Assembly: GCA_905221205.1 (NCBI GenBank)
Contig: CAJNCG010000004.1
Span: 124,001 to 188,000 of the forward strand
Source of the DNA: a bacterium
GTDB taxonomy: Bacteria; Bacillota; Bacilli; Lactobacillales; Streptococcaceae
DNA length: 64,000 nucleotides
Direction of reading: 5' to 3'
The translations under genes were made by a program, and so were the position numbers. Positions within the stretch are counted from its first letter, which is position 1, and the number at the start of each line of letters is the position of its first letter. This document shows, one piece after another, positions 53,213 through 63,188 of the stretch. Under the pieces are notes generated by a model. It saw only the letters and a program-made list of their open reading frames with translations, searched no databases and was not told the DNA's origin.

Positions 53213-53458
53213 TTATTTCAATTGATCTGTAATGTCTTTTGATAATAACATTCCCAAATGATAAGTTTTATTGATATATGCAATGACATCATTGATATTT
53301 TCAGTCGTTTGAATTTTCTCTTTGATATCAGCCCTAAATGTTTCATCCTTCAAAAGTTGTTCTTGGTAAAGCCTTTGAAGTCTCTCCTTCTCGTACTTAT
53401 TGAGCAGAAAAAGGAACACCAAGCTAATCACAACGAGGACATAAGCATATTGGCTCAT
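53213..53458 (-). CDS. Small single-helix membrane protein
   Basis: 81 residues from the ATG at 53458 (MSQYAYVLVVISL), chosen because GGGAG lies seven bases before it; the frame is open further upstream but lacks signals. One N-terminal membrane helix (about 4-22) is followed by a charged cytoplasmic coiled-coil-like segment (NKYEKERLQRLYQEQLLKDE) and a tail. I do not recognise a family. It is isolated between gpsA and argS. Confidence 0.65.
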   Translation of the reverse strand: MSQYAYVLVVISLVFLFLLNKYEKERLQRLYQEQLLKDETFRADIKEKIQTTENINDVIAYINKTYHLGMLLSKDITDQLK

Positions 53459-53711
53459 AGAATATCTCCCTGTATGATAAAGAAATAGTAGTGAGTAGAT
53501 TGAATTAGTGAAGCACCTAGCCAAATACCTGATAGGATTTGACATTCGTTACTTAGATTACTTTACAATAAAGTGATTAAAAGATTACGACATGAGCCTA
53601 ACCAAATCGATATTATTTGGTTAGGTGAATTAGTGAAGCGTTTAGGCAATTCGCCATATAGCGATTGCCGTCAAGAGACTAGGAACTTTAGTTCCAGTCT
53701 CTTGTAACGAT
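53459..53711. other. Structured intergenic region downstream of argS
   Basis: 250 bases without a gene but with several hairpins: CCTAACCAAAT/ATTTGGTTAGG (53593-53621), and AGAGACT-GGAAC/GTTCC-AGTCTCT (53672-53706) right after the argS stop, without a T run. GAATTAGTGAAGC occurs twice (near 53504 and 53628). It could be an unclassified repeat remnant, an mRNA 3' stabiliser, or an RNA gene. Confidence 0.45.
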
Positions 53712-55403
53712 TTACATCTTCTCTGGCGCTTCTACTCCAAGCAAGCGAAGGGCTTCTTTGAGAACAACTGCAGTTGCGTAGCTGAGGGCCAGACGACTGT
53801 CGCGCTCAGGACTTTCATCCAAGATACGGGTATGTGCATAATATTTGTTAAAGGCTTGAGCCAAGCTAATCGCAAATTTCGCAATGATAGAAGGTTCAAA
53901 ATTATCTGCTGCACGATTGATAATACGTGGGAAGTCTTGGATAAGTTTAATGATTTCCCAGCTTTCAGCATCATTCAGGCTGTAGTTGCTAGCTGTTTCT
54001 GGTTTGAAATCGGCTTTGCGTAAGATAGATTGGATACGAGCGTAGGCATATTGAACGTAAGGTCCAGTTTCACCCTCGAAGGATACCATAGCTTCTAGGT
54101 CGAAGTCATATCCGTTTGTACGGTCAGTCTTGAGGTCATAGAATTTAATGGCTCCAACTCCAACAGCATGTGCTACCTGATCTTTATTTTCTAATTCAGG
54201 ATTTTTAGCTTCGATTTGGGCCTTGGCACGACTAACGGCCTCTGCAACAGTAGGCTCTAGTAAGATGACATTCCCTTTACGAGTAGAGAGTTTCTTCCCT
54301 TCTTTTGTAACCAAACCAAAAGGAACATGAGTAATATCTTCACTCCAGTCGTAGCCCATTTCTTGCAAGACAGCTTTGAGTTGTTTAAAGTGGGCAGATT
54401 GCTCTTGACCAACGACATAGATAGATTTAGCAAATTGGTATTCGTTTTTACGGTAAAGAGCTGCAGCCAAGTCACGTGTGATATAGAGAGTTGCTCCATC
54501 AGATTTCTTGATGAGGGCTGGATGTTCAATTCCATATTTCTCAAGATTCACAACTTGGGCACCTTCTGACTCAACAAGAAGTCCTTTTTCAGAAAGAATG
54601 TCTACAACTGCATCCATCTTATCATTGTAGAAGGCTTCTCCGTTGTAGCTGTCAAAGTCAACCTTCAATTCATTATAAAGGCGGTTAAATTCCACTAAAC
54701 TTTCATCACGGAACCATTGCCAAAGAGCGAGAGCTTCCCCATCTCCATTTTCAAGTTTACGGAACCATTCGCGTGCTTCTTCATCCAAGCTAGGGTCATT
54801 TTCAGCTTCAGCATTGATGCGAACATAGAGTTTAAGAAGTTCATCGATTGGATGAGCTTTTACAGCTTCTTCGTCTCCCCATTTTTTGTAGGCAACAATC
54901 AGCATCCCAAACTGTTTACCCCAGTCTCCCAAATGATTGACCTTAACCGTTTGATAACCGATTTTTTGGAAAATATGTGACAAGCTATCTCCGATAACAG
55001 TTGAGCGCAGGTGACCGATAGAAAATGGTTTAGCGATATTGGGACTAGACATGTCGATCACAACATTTTCTTGTTTACCAATATTTTGGTCAGCATAGTG
55101 TTCTTTTTCAGTGATAACAGCTTGCAATACTTGAGTAGAAATGGCAGATTTATCAAGGAAAAAGTTAACGTAAGGTCCTGTTGCGACAACCTTTTCAAAG
55201 GCTTGACTGTTAATCTTTTCAGCCAGTTCAGCCGCAATCATTTGTGGTGCTTTACGCTCGACTTTTGCAAGAGAAAAAGCAGGGAAAGCGATGTCTCCCA
55301 TTTCTGAGTTTTTAGGGGTTTCCAGTAAATTTAAAATAGCCTCTTGGTCCAGGCTATCAATGACGCTAGCCAACTCGCTAGCAATCAATTCTTTTGTATT
55401 CAT
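53712..55403 (-). CDS. argS: Arginyl-tRNA synthetase
   Basis: 563 residues, class I. The HIGH-type motif is SIGH within [14 protein letters not shown], usual in Gram-positive ArgRS; the second motif is [11 protein letters not shown]. An N-terminal Add-1 domain (1-115) and C-terminal DALR anticodon domain (about 450-563) frame the catalytic core. AGGAGC precedes the ATG. Divergent from argR with 135 bases between them; the intergenic region holds ArgR-like repeats. Confidence 0.96.
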   Translation of the reverse strand: MNTKELIASELASVIDSLDQEAILNLLETPKNSEMGDIAFPAFSLAKVERKAPQMIAAELAEKINSQAFEKVVATGPYVNFFLDKSAISTQVLQAVITEKEHYADQNIGKQENVVIDMSSPNIAKPFSIGHLRSTVIGDSLSHIFQKIGYQTVKVNHLGDWGKQFGMLIVAYKKWGDEEAVKAHPIDELLKLYVRINAEAENDPSLDEEAREWFRKLENGDGEALALWQWFRDESLVEFNRLYNELKVDFDSYNGEAFYNDKMDAVVDILSEKGLLVESEGAQVVNLEKYGIEHPALIKKSDGATLYITRDLAAALYRKNEYQFAKSIYVVGQEQSAHFKQLKAVLQEMGYDWSEDITHVPFGLVTKEGKKLSTRKGNVILLEPTVAEAVSRAKAQIEAKNPELENKDQVAHAVGVGAIKFYDLKTDRTNGYDFDLEAMVSFEGETGPYVQYAYARIQSILRKADFKPETASNYSLNDAESWEIIKLIQDFPRIINRAADNFEPSIIAKFAISLAQAFNKYYAHTRILDESPERDSRLALSYATAVVLKEALRLLGVEAPEKM

Positions 55404-55467
55404 TAAGAGCTCCTTTTTGGACTTTTCTACTATTTTATCACAATTTTAAAGAAAGAAGAAAAAATTT

Positions 55468-55495
55468 TTGAAATCTCCTATTTTTTTGGTATAAT
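55468..55495 (+). promoter_or_regulatory. Promoter of argR
   Basis: TTGAAA (55468-55473), 16-base spacer, TGG-TATAAT (-10 at 55490-55495). Confidence 0.75.
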
Positions 55496-55497
55496 AT

Positions 55498-55529
55498 AGT
55501 TATAAAATTAGTTATAAATATGCATATAA
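55498..55529. promoter_or_regulatory. Possible ArgR operator in the argR leader
   Basis: AGTTATAAA is repeated (55498-55506, 55510-55518) and the second copy merges into the imperfect palindrome TTATAAATATGCATATAA. ARG boxes are A/T-rich 18-bp palindromes, so this fits loosely; it lies just past the argR -10. Confidence 0.35.
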
Positions 55530-55538
55530 GAGGATTTT

Positions 55539-55985
55539 ATGAGAAAAAGAGATCGACATCAGTTAATAAAAAAAATGATTACTGAGGAGAAATTAAGTAC
55601 ACAAAAAGAAATTCAAGATCGGTTGGAGGCGCACAATGTCTTTGTGACGCAGACAACCCTGTCTCGTGATTTGCGCGAAATCGGCTTGACCAAGGTCAAG
55701 AAAAATGATATGGTGTATTATGTACTAGCAAATGAGACAGAAAAGATTGATTTGGTAGAGTTTTTGTCTCATCATTTAGAAGGCGTTGCAAGAGCAGAGT
55801 TTACCTTGGTGCTTCATACCAAATTGGGAGAAGCCTCTGTTTTGGCCAATATTGTAGATGCAAACAAGGATGAATGGATTTTAGGAACAGTTGCTGGTGC
55901 CAATACCTTATTGGTCATTTGTCGAGACCAGCACGTTGCCAAACTCATGGAAGATCGTTTGCTAGATTTGATGAAAGATAAGTAA
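55539..55985 (+). CDS. argR: Arginine repressor family protein ArgR
   Basis: 148 residues. The N-terminal winged helix reads [20 protein letters not shown] and [16 protein letters not shown]; the C-terminal hexamerisation/arginine-binding domain contains [20 protein letters not shown] and [12 protein letters not shown]. It is one of the several ArgR/AhrC-type regulators common in streptococci. Here it is divergent from argS and directly followed by mutS, the conserved pneumococcal order. Regulation of argS is plausible, not shown. Confidence 0.93.
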   Translation: MRKRDRHQLIKKMITEEKLSTQKEIQDRLEAHNVFVTQTTLSRDLREIGLTKVKKNDMVYYVLANETEKIDLVEFLSHHLEGVARAEFTLVLHTKLGEASVLANIVDANKDEWILGTVAGANTLLVICRDQHVAKLMEDRLLDLMKDK

Positions 55986-55986
55986 G

Positions 55987-56017
55987 GTCTTGGGAGTTGC
56001 TCTCAAGACTTATTTTT
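55987..56017 (+). terminator. Terminator/attenuator between argR and mutS
   Basis: GTCTTGGGAG-TTG-CTCTCAAGAC (one G-U) followed by TTATTTTT, 18 bases before the mutS start. No separate mutS promoter is evident, so read-through is likely. Confidence 0.8.
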
Positions 56018-56035
56018 GACAAGGAGATACGGAAA

Positions 56036-58570
56036 ATGGCGACAGAAAAGCTATCACCCGGCATGCAACAGTATGTGGATATTAAAAAGCAATATCCAGA
56101 TGCTTTTTTGCTCTTTCGGATGGGTGATTTTTATGAATTGTTTTATGAGGATGCTGTCAATGCTGCGCAGATTCTGGAAATTTCTTTAACGAGTCGCAAC
56201 AAGAATGCGGACAATCCGATTCCTATGGCGGGGGTTCCCTATCATTCTGCCCAACAGTACATTGATGTGTTGATTGAGCAGGGCTATAAGGTAGCCATTG
56301 CAGAACAGATGGAAGATCCTAAGCAAGCGGTTGGGGTTGTTAAACGAGAGGTTGTTCAGGTTATTACGCCTGGTACAGTAGTCGATAGCACTAAGCCGGA
56401 CAGCCAGAACAATTTCTTGGTAGCTATAGACCGTGATGGCAGTCAGTTTGGCCTAGCTTATATGGACCTAGTGACAGGTGACTTTTATGTGACGGGTCTA
56501 TTGGATTTCACGTTGGTTTGTGGAGAAATCCGTAATCTCAAGGCTCGAGAAGTGGTGCTGGGTTATGACTTGTCTGAGGCAGAAGAACAGATTCTCAGTC
56601 GCCAGATGAATCTGGTGCTTTCCTATGAAAAAGAAGGCTTTGAGGACCTTCATTTACTGGATTCACGATTGGCAGCTGTGGAGCAAGCGGCCTCTAGTAA
56701 GCTGCTTCAGTATGTCCATCGAACCCAGATGCGGGAATTGAACCACCTCAAACCTGTTATCCGATATGAAATCAAAGATTTCTTACAGATGGACTATGCG
56801 ACCAAGGCTAGTCTGGATTTGGTTGAGAATGCCCGATCAGGCAAGAAGCAAGGCAGTCTTTTCTGGCTTTTGGATGAAACCAAAACAGCTATGGGAATGC
56901 GTCTCTTGCGTTCTTGGATTCATCGCCCCTTGATTGATAAGGAACGAATCGTCCAACGTCAAGAGGTCGTGCAGGTCTTTCTTGACCACTTCTTTGAGCG
57001 TAGTGATTTGACGGATAGTCTCAAGGGTGTTTATGACATCGAACGTTTGGCTAGTCGGGTTTCTTTTGGCAAGACCAATCCCAAGGATTTCTTGCAGCTG
57101 GCGACCACCTTGTCCAGTGTGCCACGGATTCGTGCGATTTTAGAAGGGATGGAGCAACCTGCTCTGACTTATCTTATCGAACAATTGGATGGGATCCCTG
57201 AGTTGGAGAGCTTGATTAGCGCAGCGATTGCTCCTGAAGCTTCTCATGTGATTACAGATGGTGGGATTATCCGGACTGGATTTGATGAGACTTTGGACAA
57301 GTACCGTCGTGTACTCAGAGAAGGGACTAGTTGGATTGCTGAGATTGAGGCTAAGGAGCGAGAAAACTCTGGCATCAGCACGCTCAAGATTGACTACAAT
57401 AAAAAGGATGGCTACTATTTCCATGTGACCAATTCACAACTGGGAAATGTGCCAGCTCACTTTTTCCGCAAAGCAACGCTGAAAAACTCGGAACGTTTTG
57501 GAACTGAGGAATTAGCGCGTATCGAGGGAGATATGCTGGAGGCGCGTGAGAAGTCAGCCAACCTAGAGTATGAAATCTTTATGCGTATCCGTGAGGAAGT
57601 CAGCAAGTACATCCAGCGTTTGCAGGCTCTAGCTCAAGGAATTGCGACAGTTGATGTCTTACAAAGCTTGGCAGTTGTAGCTGAAACCCAGCATTTGATT
57701 CGACCAGAGTTCGGAGACGATTCGCAGATCGATATCCAGAAAGGGCGCCATGCTGTCGTTGAAAAAGTTATGGGAGCACAGACCTATATTCCTAATACTA
57801 TTCAGATGGCAGAAGATACCAGTATCCAGTTGATTACAGGGCCTAACATGAGTGGGAAGTCGACCTATATGCGTCAGCTGGCCATGACGGCGGTTATGGC
57901 CCAGCTGGGTTCTTATGTGCCGGCTGAGAGCGCCCATTTGCCGATTTTTGATGCAATTTTTACTCGTATCGGAGCAGCAGATGATTTGGTTTCAGGTCAA
58001 TCAACCTTTATGGTGGAGATGATGGAGGCCAACAATGCCATTTCGCATGCGACTAAGAATTCTTTGATTCTTTTTGATGAGTTAGGACGAGGAACTGCAA
58101 CTTATGACGGGATGGCTTTAGCTCAGTCCATCATCGAATACATCCATGAGCACATCGGAGCCAAGACCCTATTTGCGACCCACTACCATGAGTTGACCAG
58201 TCTGGAGTCCAGCTTGGAGCATTTGGTCAATGTCCACGTGGCAACCTTGGAGCAGGATGGGCAGGTCACCTTCCTTCACAAGATAGAACCAGGACCAGCT
58301 GACAAATCCTATGGTATTCATGTGGCCAAGATTGCTGGTTTGCCAGCAGACCTCCTAGCAAGGGCGGATAAGATTTTGACCCAACTGGAGAGTCAGGGCA
58401 CAGAGAGTCCTGCTCCCATGAGACAAACGAGTGCTGTCACTGAACAAATTTCACTCTTTGATACGTCAGCAGACCATCCTATCCTAGCAGAATTAGCTAA
58501 ATTGGATATTTACAATATGACACCTATGCAGGCTATGAATGTCTTGGTTGAGTTAAAACAAAAATTATAA
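56036..58570 (+). CDS. mutS: DNA mismatch repair protein MutS (HexA)
   Basis: 844 residues, the size of pneumococcal HexA. The ATG at 56036 follows AAGGAG; an upstream in-frame start lies inside the terminator. Mismatch-binding Phe-x-Glu is in [12 protein letters not shown], Walker A in [13 protein letters not shown], and Walker B in [15 protein letters not shown]. It recognises mismatches and, with MutL (HexB), directs repair, which also limits transformation by certain markers. It lies downstream of argR. Confidence 0.97.
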   Translation: MATEKLSPGMQQYVDIKKQYPDAFLLFRMGDFYELFYEDAVNAAQILEISLTSRNKNADNPIPMAGVPYHSAQQYIDVLIEQGYKVAIAEQMEDPKQAVGVVKREVVQVITPGTVVDSTKPDSQNNFLVAIDRDGSQFGLAYMDLVTGDFYVTGLLDFTLVCGEIRNLKAREVVLGYDLSEAEEQILSRQMNLVLSYEKEGFEDLHLLDSRLAAVEQAASSKLLQYVHRTQMRELNHLKPVIRYEIKDFLQMDYATKASLDLVENARSGKKQGSLFWLLDETKTAMGMRLLRSWIHRPLIDKERIVQRQEVVQVFLDHFFERSDLTDSLKGVYDIERLASRVSFGKTNPKDFLQLATTLSSVPRIRAILEGMEQPALTYLIEQLDGIPELESLISAAIAPEASHVITDGGIIRTGFDETLDKYRRVLREGTSWIAEIEAKERENSGISTLKIDYNKKDGYYFHVTNSQLGNVPAHFFRKATLKNSERFGTEELARIEGDMLEAREKSANLEYEIFMRIREEVSKYIQRLQALAQGIATVDVLQSLAVVAETQHLIRPEFGDDSQIDIQKGRHAVVEKVMGAQTYIPNTIQMAEDTSIQLITGPNMSGKSTYMRQLAMTAVMAQLGSYVPAESAHLPIFDAIFTRIGAADDLVSGQSTFMVEMMEANNAISHATKNSLILFDELGRGTATYDGMALAQSIIEYIHEHIGAKTLFATHYHELTSLESSLEHLVNVHVATLEQDGQVTFLHKIEPGPADKSYGIHVAKIAGLPADLLARADKILTQLESQGTESPAPMRQTSAVTEQISLFDTSADHPILAELAKLDIYNMTPMQAMNVLVELKQKL

Positions 58571-58575
58571 AGCCA

Positions 58576-58593
58576 AGAATGACTAGTCATTCT
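58576..58593. repeat. Perfect 18-bp palindrome after mutS
   Basis: AGAATGACTAGTCATTCT, six bases after the mutS stop, without a T run. It may stabilise the mutS 3' end or bind a dimeric protein upstream of the patA promoter. Confidence 0.6.
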
Positions 58594-58614
58594 AGCTATA
58601 TCAAGGAGACTTCT

Positions 58615-58643
58615 TTGACAAGTTCCTACTTTTTTGCTAGAAT
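58615..58643 (+). promoter_or_regulatory. Promoter of patAB
   Basis: TTGACA (58615-58620), 17-base spacer, TGC-TAGAAT (58638-58643). The strongest consensus match in the window. Confidence 0.85.
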
Positions 58644-58663
58644 AACATCACACAAACAGAATG

Positions 58664-58706
58664 AAAAGGAGCTGACGCATTGTCGCTCCCTTTTGTCTAT
58701 TTTTTA
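58664..58706 (+). terminator. Attenuator between the patAB promoter and patA
   Basis: AAAAGGAGC...GCTCC-CTTTT with an inner GAC/GTC, followed by TATTTTTT, lies in the leader. In pneumococcus, lesions in the hairpin upstream of patA raise efflux and fluoroquinolone resistance, so this is the same control point. Here the hairpin looks intact. Confidence 0.8.
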
Positions 58707-58716
58707 AGGAGAAAAT

Positions 58717-60423
58717 ATGCTGATTCAGAAAATCAAAACCTACAAGTGGCAGGCTTTGGCCTCGCTCCTGATGACAGGCTTGATGGTTGCTAGTTCACTT
58801 CTGCAACCGCGTTATCTGCAGGAAGTGTTAGACGCCCTACTTGCTGGGAAATATGAAGCCATTTATAGTATCGGGGCTTGGTTGATTGGTGTGGCCTTGG
58901 TCGGTCTGGTTGCTGGCGGGCTCAATGTTATCCTTGCAGCCTATATTGCTCAAGGAGTTTCATCCGACCTTCGGGAGGACGCCTTCCGTAAAATCCAAAC
59001 CTTTTCTTATGCTAATATTGAACAATTTAATGCGGGAAATCTAGTCGTTCGAATGACCAACGATATCAACCAGATTCAGAACGTAGTCATGATGACCTTC
59101 CAAATTCTTTTCAGACTTCCCCTCTTGTTTATCGGTTCGTTTATCCTTGCGGTTCAAACTTTGCCATCTCTGTGGTGGGTGATTGTTCTCATGGTGATCT
59201 TAATTTTTGGTTTGACTGCTGTCATGATGGGGATGATGGGGCCTCGTTTTGCCAAGTTTCAAACCCTTCTTGAGCGCATCAATGCTATTGCCAAGGAAAA
59301 TCTGCGCGGTGTTCGTGTGGTCAAGTCCTTTGTCCAAGAAAAAGAGCAGTTTGCGAAGTTTACAGAGGTCTCAGACGAGCTTCTTGGTCAAAACCTTTAC
59401 ATTGGTTATGCCTTTTCAGTAGTGGAACCCGTTATGATGTTAGTTGGCTATGGGGCGGTATTCCTCTCTATTTGGCTAGTTGCAGGGATGGTTCAGTCGG
59501 ATCCATCTGTTGTTGGTTCCATTGCTTCCTTTGTTAATTACCTGAGCCAGATTATCTTTACCATTGTTATGGTTGGATTTTTGGGAAATTCTGTCAGCCG
59601 TGCCATGATTTCCATGCGTCGTATTCGAGAAATTCTTGACGCAGAGCCAGCTATGACATTCAAGGATGTCCCAGATGAAGAGTTGGTTGGAAGCCTTAGC
59701 TTTGAAAATGTAACCTTTACCTATCCAATGGACAAGGAACCGATGCTGAAAGATGTGACCTTTACTATTGAGCCTGGTCAAATGGTTGGTGTAGTTGGAG
59801 CGACTGGTGCAGGAAAATCAACCTTGGCTCAATTGATTCCACGTCTCTTTGACCCACAGGAAGGGGCCATCAAAATTGGAGACAAGGATATTCGAGAAGT
59901 GAGTGAAGGGACCCTGCGTAAAACTGTTTCTATCGTTCTCCAACGTGCCATTCTCTTTAGTGGAACGATTGCTGATAACTTGAGACAGGGTAAGGGAGAT
60001 GCTACTCTATTTGAAATGGAGCGCGCAGCCAATATTGCTCAGGCCAGTGAATTCATTCATCGTATGGAGAAAACCTTTGAAAGTCCAGTTGAGGAACGAG
60101 GAACCAACTTCTCTGGTGGGCAAAAGCAAAGGATGTCGATTGCACGTGGGATTGTCAGCAATCCACGTATTCTAATTTTTGACGATTCGACCTCAGCCTT
60201 GGATGCCAAATCAGAGCGTTTGGTTCAGGAAGCTTTGAACAAGGACTTAAAAGGGACAACAACCATTATCATCGCTCAAAAGATTAGTTCGGTTGTCCAT
60301 GCAGATAAAATCTTGGTTCTAGATCAAGGACGATTGATTGGTCAAGGAACGCACGCAGACTTGGTTGCAAACAATGCCGTTTACCGTGAAATCTATGAAA
60401 CACAGAAAGGAAAGGAGGAGTAA
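58717..60423 (+). CDS. patA: ABC exporter half-transporter PatA
   Basis: 568 residues: six-helix membrane domain (about 10-310) fused to an ATPase domain. Walker A GATGAGKST and signature FSGGQKQR are canonical, but Walker B reads LIFDDSTSALD (catalytic Glu replaced by Asp) and the H-loop reads IIAQKIS (His replaced by Gln). It therefore contributes the degenerate site of a heterodimer with PatB. In pneumococcus PatAB exports fluoroquinolones and dyes. AAGGAG precedes the ATG; patB starts one base after the stop. Confidence 0.93.
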   Translation: MLIQKIKTYKWQALASLLMTGLMVASSLLQPRYLQEVLDALLAGKYEAIYSIGAWLIGVALVGLVAGGLNVILAAYIAQGVSSDLREDAFRKIQTFSYANIEQFNAGNLVVRMTNDINQIQNVVMMTFQILFRLPLLFIGSFILAVQTLPSLWWVIVLMVILIFGLTAVMMGMMGPRFAKFQTLLERINAIAKENLRGVRVVKSFVQEKEQFAKFTEVSDELLGQNLYIGYAFSVVEPVMMLVGYGAVFLSIWLVAGMVQSDPSVVGSIASFVNYLSQIIFTIVMVGFLGNSVSRAMISMRRIREILDAEPAMTFKDVPDEELVGSLSFENVTFTYPMDKEPMLKDVTFTIEPGQMVGVVGATGAGKSTLAQLIPRLFDPQEGAIKIGDKDIREVSEGTLRKTVSIVLQRAILFSGTIADNLRQGKGDATLFEMERAANIAQASEFIHRMEKTFESPVEERGTNFSGGQKQRMSIARGIVSNPRILIFDDSTSALDAKSERLVQEALNKDLKGTTTIIIAQKISSVVHADKILVLDQGRLIGQGTHADLVANNAVYREIYETQKGKEE

Positions 60424-60424
60424 C

Positions 60425-62191
60425 ATGAAGACAGTTCAATTTTTTTGGAATTATTTTAAAGTTTATAAGCTATCATTTGTAGTCGTTATCCTGATGATTG
60501 TTCTGGCGACTCTTGCCCAAGCCCTCTTTCCGGTCTTTTCTGGGCAGGCGGTGACGCAGCTAGCTAATTTAGTTCAAGCTTATCACAATGGCAATCCAGA
60601 ACTTGTTTGGCAAAGCCTATCAGGAATCATGGTCAATCTTGGTCTGCTGGTTTTGGTTCTCTTTATCTCCAGTGTCATATACATGTGTCTCATGACGCGC
60701 GTGATTGCAGAGTCGACTAACGAGATGCGCAAAGGCCTCTTTGGCAAGCTTGCTCGGTTGACGGTTTCTTTCTTTGACCGCCGGCAAGATGGCGATATCT
60801 TGTCTCGTTTTACCAGTGATTTGGATAATATCCTTCAAGCCTTTAACGAAAGCCTGATTCAAGTCATGAGTAATATTGTTTTATATATCGGTCTGATTCT
60901 TGTCATGTTTTCGAGAAATGTGACGCTGACCCTCATCACTATCGCCAGCACACCAGTGGCCTTCCTCATGCTGATTTTCATCATAAAAATGGCACGCAAA
61001 TACACCAACCTCCAGCAAAAAGAGGTTGGGAAACTCAACGCCTATATGGATGAGAGTATCTCAGGTCAAAAAGCCGTCATTGTCCAAGGAATTCAAGAAG
61101 ATATGATGGCAGGATTTCTTGAACAAAATGAGCGCGTGCGCAAGGCAACCTTTAAAGGAAGAATGTTCTCAGGAATTCTTTTCCCTGTCATGAATGGGAT
61201 GAGTTTGGTTAATACAGCCATCGTTATCTTTGCTGGTTCAGCTGTACTTTTAAATGATAAGACTATTGAAACAAGTACAGCCCTCGGTTTGATTGTTATG
61301 TTTGCCCAATTTTCACAGCAGTACTACCAGCCTATTATCCAAGTTGCAGCTAGTTGGGGAAGTCTTCAGTTGGCCTTTACAGGTGCTGAACGGATTCAGG
61401 AAATGTTTGACGCAGAGGAAGAAATCCGACCTGAAAAAGCTCCGGTCTTCAGTCAGTTGCAAGAAGGTGTCGAAATCAGTCATATTGATTTCTCATATTT
61501 GCCTGATAAACCTATTTTGAAAGATGTCAGCATTTCCGCTCCGAAAGGACAGATGACAGCGGTTGTTGGTCCGACAGGTTCAGGGAAAACGACTATTATG
61601 AACCTCATCAATCGCTTTTATGATGTTGATGCTGGCGGTATTTATTTTGACGGCAAAGACATTAGGGACTATGACTTGGATAGTCTCAGAAGCAAGGTGG
61701 GAATTGTCTTGCAAGATTCGGTCTTATTTAGCGGAACCATTCGAGACAATATCCGTTTTGGTGTGCCAGATGCCAGTCAGGAAGTGGTTGAGGCAGCTGC
61801 CAAGGCAACTCATATTCATGACTATATCGAAAGCTTGCCTGATAAATACGACACGCTTATCGATGATGACCAGAGCATCTTCTCAACAGGGCAGAAACAA
61901 TTGATTTCCATTGCTCGAACGCTGATGACAGATCCAGAAGTTCTCATTCTAGATGAAGCAACTTCAAACGTAGATACGGTGACAGAAAGCAAGATTCAGC
62001 ATGCCATGGAGGCAGTTGTAGCAGGCAGAACCAGTTTCGTTATTGCCCACCGCTTGAAAACCATTCTCAATGCAGATCAGATTATTGTCCTTAAAGATGG
62101 CGAAGTGATTGAACGTGGTAACCACCATGAACTCTTGAAGCTAGGTGGATTCTACTCAGAACTCTATCACAATCAATTTGTTTTCGAATAA
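60425..62191 (+). CDS. patB: ABC exporter half-transporter PatB
   Basis: 588 residues from the ATG at 60425 (AAAGGAGG just upstream); the open frame begins inside patA. Six-helix domain (about 15-315) and ATPase domain with Walker A GPTGSGKTT, Walker B LILDEATSNVD with the catalytic Glu, and H-loop VIAHRLK. Its signature is degenerate, FSTGQKQ rather than LSGGQ. The active ATP site thus uses PatB Walker motifs with the PatA signature. Immediately adjacent to patA, without the extra ORF seen between them in some pneumococci. Confidence 0.93.
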   Translation: MKTVQFFWNYFKVYKLSFVVVILMIVLATLAQALFPVFSGQAVTQLANLVQAYHNGNPELVWQSLSGIMVNLGLLVLVLFISSVIYMCLMTRVIAESTNEMRKGLFGKLARLTVSFFDRRQDGDILSRFTSDLDNILQAFNESLIQVMSNIVLYIGLILVMFSRNVTLTLITIASTPVAFLMLIFIIKMARKYTNLQQKEVGKLNAYMDESISGQKAVIVQGIQEDMMAGFLEQNERVRKATFKGRMFSGILFPVMNGMSLVNTAIVIFAGSAVLLNDKTIETSTALGLIVMFAQFSQQYYQPIIQVAASWGSLQLAFTGAERIQEMFDAEEEIRPEKAPVFSQLQEGVEISHIDFSYLPDKPILKDVSISAPKGQMTAVVGPTGSGKTTIMNLINRFYDVDAGGIYFDGKDIRDYDLDSLRSKVGIVLQDSVLFSGTIRDNIRFGVPDASQEVVEAAAKATHIHDYIESLPDKYDTLIDDDQSIFSTGQKQLISIARTLMTDPEVLILDEATSNVDTVTESKIQHAMEAVVAGRTSFVIAHRLKTILNADQIIVLKDGEVIERGNHHELLKLGGFYSELYHNQFVFE

Positions 62192-62193
62192 GA

Positions 62194-62224
62194 AAAAAGT
62201 TGTCCTATGTGGGCAGCTTTTTCT
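62194..62224 (+). terminator. Terminator of patAB
   Basis: AAAAAAGTTGTCC-TATGT-GGGCAGCTTTTT, with one mismatch/wobble pair. Confidence 0.85.
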
Positions 62225-62329
62225 TGTCTATAAAAAATATTTATCACAGCCTTAAAAAAAACATATTAGACGAAAGGCGTTTTGAGTGATATGATAGGAC
62301 TATCGTTAACATTCGAAAGGAGAGACATC

Positions 62330-63019
62330 ATGACTAGAACGGTTGTAGGAGTTGCTGCAAATCTATGTCCCGTAGACGCAGAAGGTAAAAACATTCACTC
62401 ATCTGTATCTTGTAGATTCGCAGAGAGTATTCGTCAAGTCGGTGGTCTCCCTTTAGTCATTCCTGTTGGTGATGAGTCAGTTGTACGCGATTATGTAGAA
62501 ATGATTGACAAACTTATCTTGACAGGCGGTCAAAATGTCCATCCTCAATTTTATGGAGAGAAAAAGACCATCGAGAGCGATGATTACAATCTAGTCCGTG
62601 ATGAGTTTGAATTGGCACTCTTGAAAGAAGCGCTTCGTCAGAATAAACCAATTATGGCAATCTGTCGCGGTGTCCAACTTGTCAATGTTGCCTTTGGTGG
62701 AACCCTCAATCAAGAAATCGAAGGTCACTGGCAAGGACTACCTTTCGGAACATCTCACTCTATTGAGACAGTAGAAGGAAGTGTGGTGGCTAAGCTATTT
62801 GGAAAAGAAAGTCAGGTTAACTCGGTACATCGTCAAAGCATTAAAGATTTGGCACCTAATTTCCGTGTAACTGCTATTGATCCAAGAGACCAGACCATCG
62901 AAGCGATTGAGTCTATCGACGAGCACCGCATCATCGGTTTGCAGTGGCATCCAGAGTTTCTGGTTAATGAAGAAGATGGCAATTTAGAATTATTTGAGTA
63001 TTTATTGAATGAACTGTAA
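62330..63019 (+). CDS. Class I glutamine amidotransferase-like (peptidase C26) protein
   Basis: 229 residues from the ATG at 62330, after AAAGGAGAG. The nucleophile Cys is in MAICRGVQLVN and the catalytic His/Glu in LQWHPEFL. The fold matches gamma-glutamyl-gamma-aminobutyrate hydrolase (PuuD-like) and related C26 peptidases, which cleave gamma-glutamyl amides. No polyamine genes are nearby, so the substrate is uncertain. A hairpin overlaps the stop codon. Confidence 0.87.
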   Translation: MTRTVVGVAANLCPVDAEGKNIHSSVSCRFAESIRQVGGLPLVIPVGDESVVRDYVEMIDKLILTGGQNVHPQFYGEKKTIESDDYNLVRDEFELALLKEALRQNKPIMAICRGVQLVNVAFGGTLNQEIEGHWQGLPFGTSHSIETVEGSVVAKLFGKESQVNSVHRQSIKDLAPNFRVTAIDPRDQTIEAIESIDEHRIIGLQWHPEFLVNEEDGNLELFEYLLNEL

Positions 63020-63053
63020 CGACTGGAACATCTAGTCGTTCTTTCTTTTATTT
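63018..63053 (+). terminator. Terminator of the C26 gene
   Basis: AACGACT and AGTCGTT pair around a 9-base loop, then CTTTCTTTTATTTTTT; starts within the stop codon. Confidence 0.8.
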
Positions 63054-63081
63054 TTTCAAAATTTTTGGAATGCGGCATTTT

Positions 63082-63099
63082 TACGCAAACGTTTGAATT
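63082..63099. promoter_or_regulatory. MalR/LacI-type palindrome upstream of pgi
   Basis: TACGCAAACGTTTGAATT matches the MalR palindrome at 34872 in 15 of 18 bases, with the CGCAAACGTTTG core intact. It lies 32 bases upstream of the pgi -35. Confidence 0.6.
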
Positions 63100-63131
63100 C
63101 TGATAAAAATTGGAGAAATTCGACAAAAAAC

Positions 63132-63160
63132 TTGAAAAAAACGAAGGTAAGCGTTATGAT
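63132..63160 (+). promoter_or_regulatory. Promoter of pgi
   Basis: TTGAAA (63132-63137), 17-base spacer, TATGAT (63155-63160), 28 bases before the ATG. Confidence 0.75.
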
Positions 63161-63188
63161 AGAAAAGAAGAAATATTGGAGGAATAAC

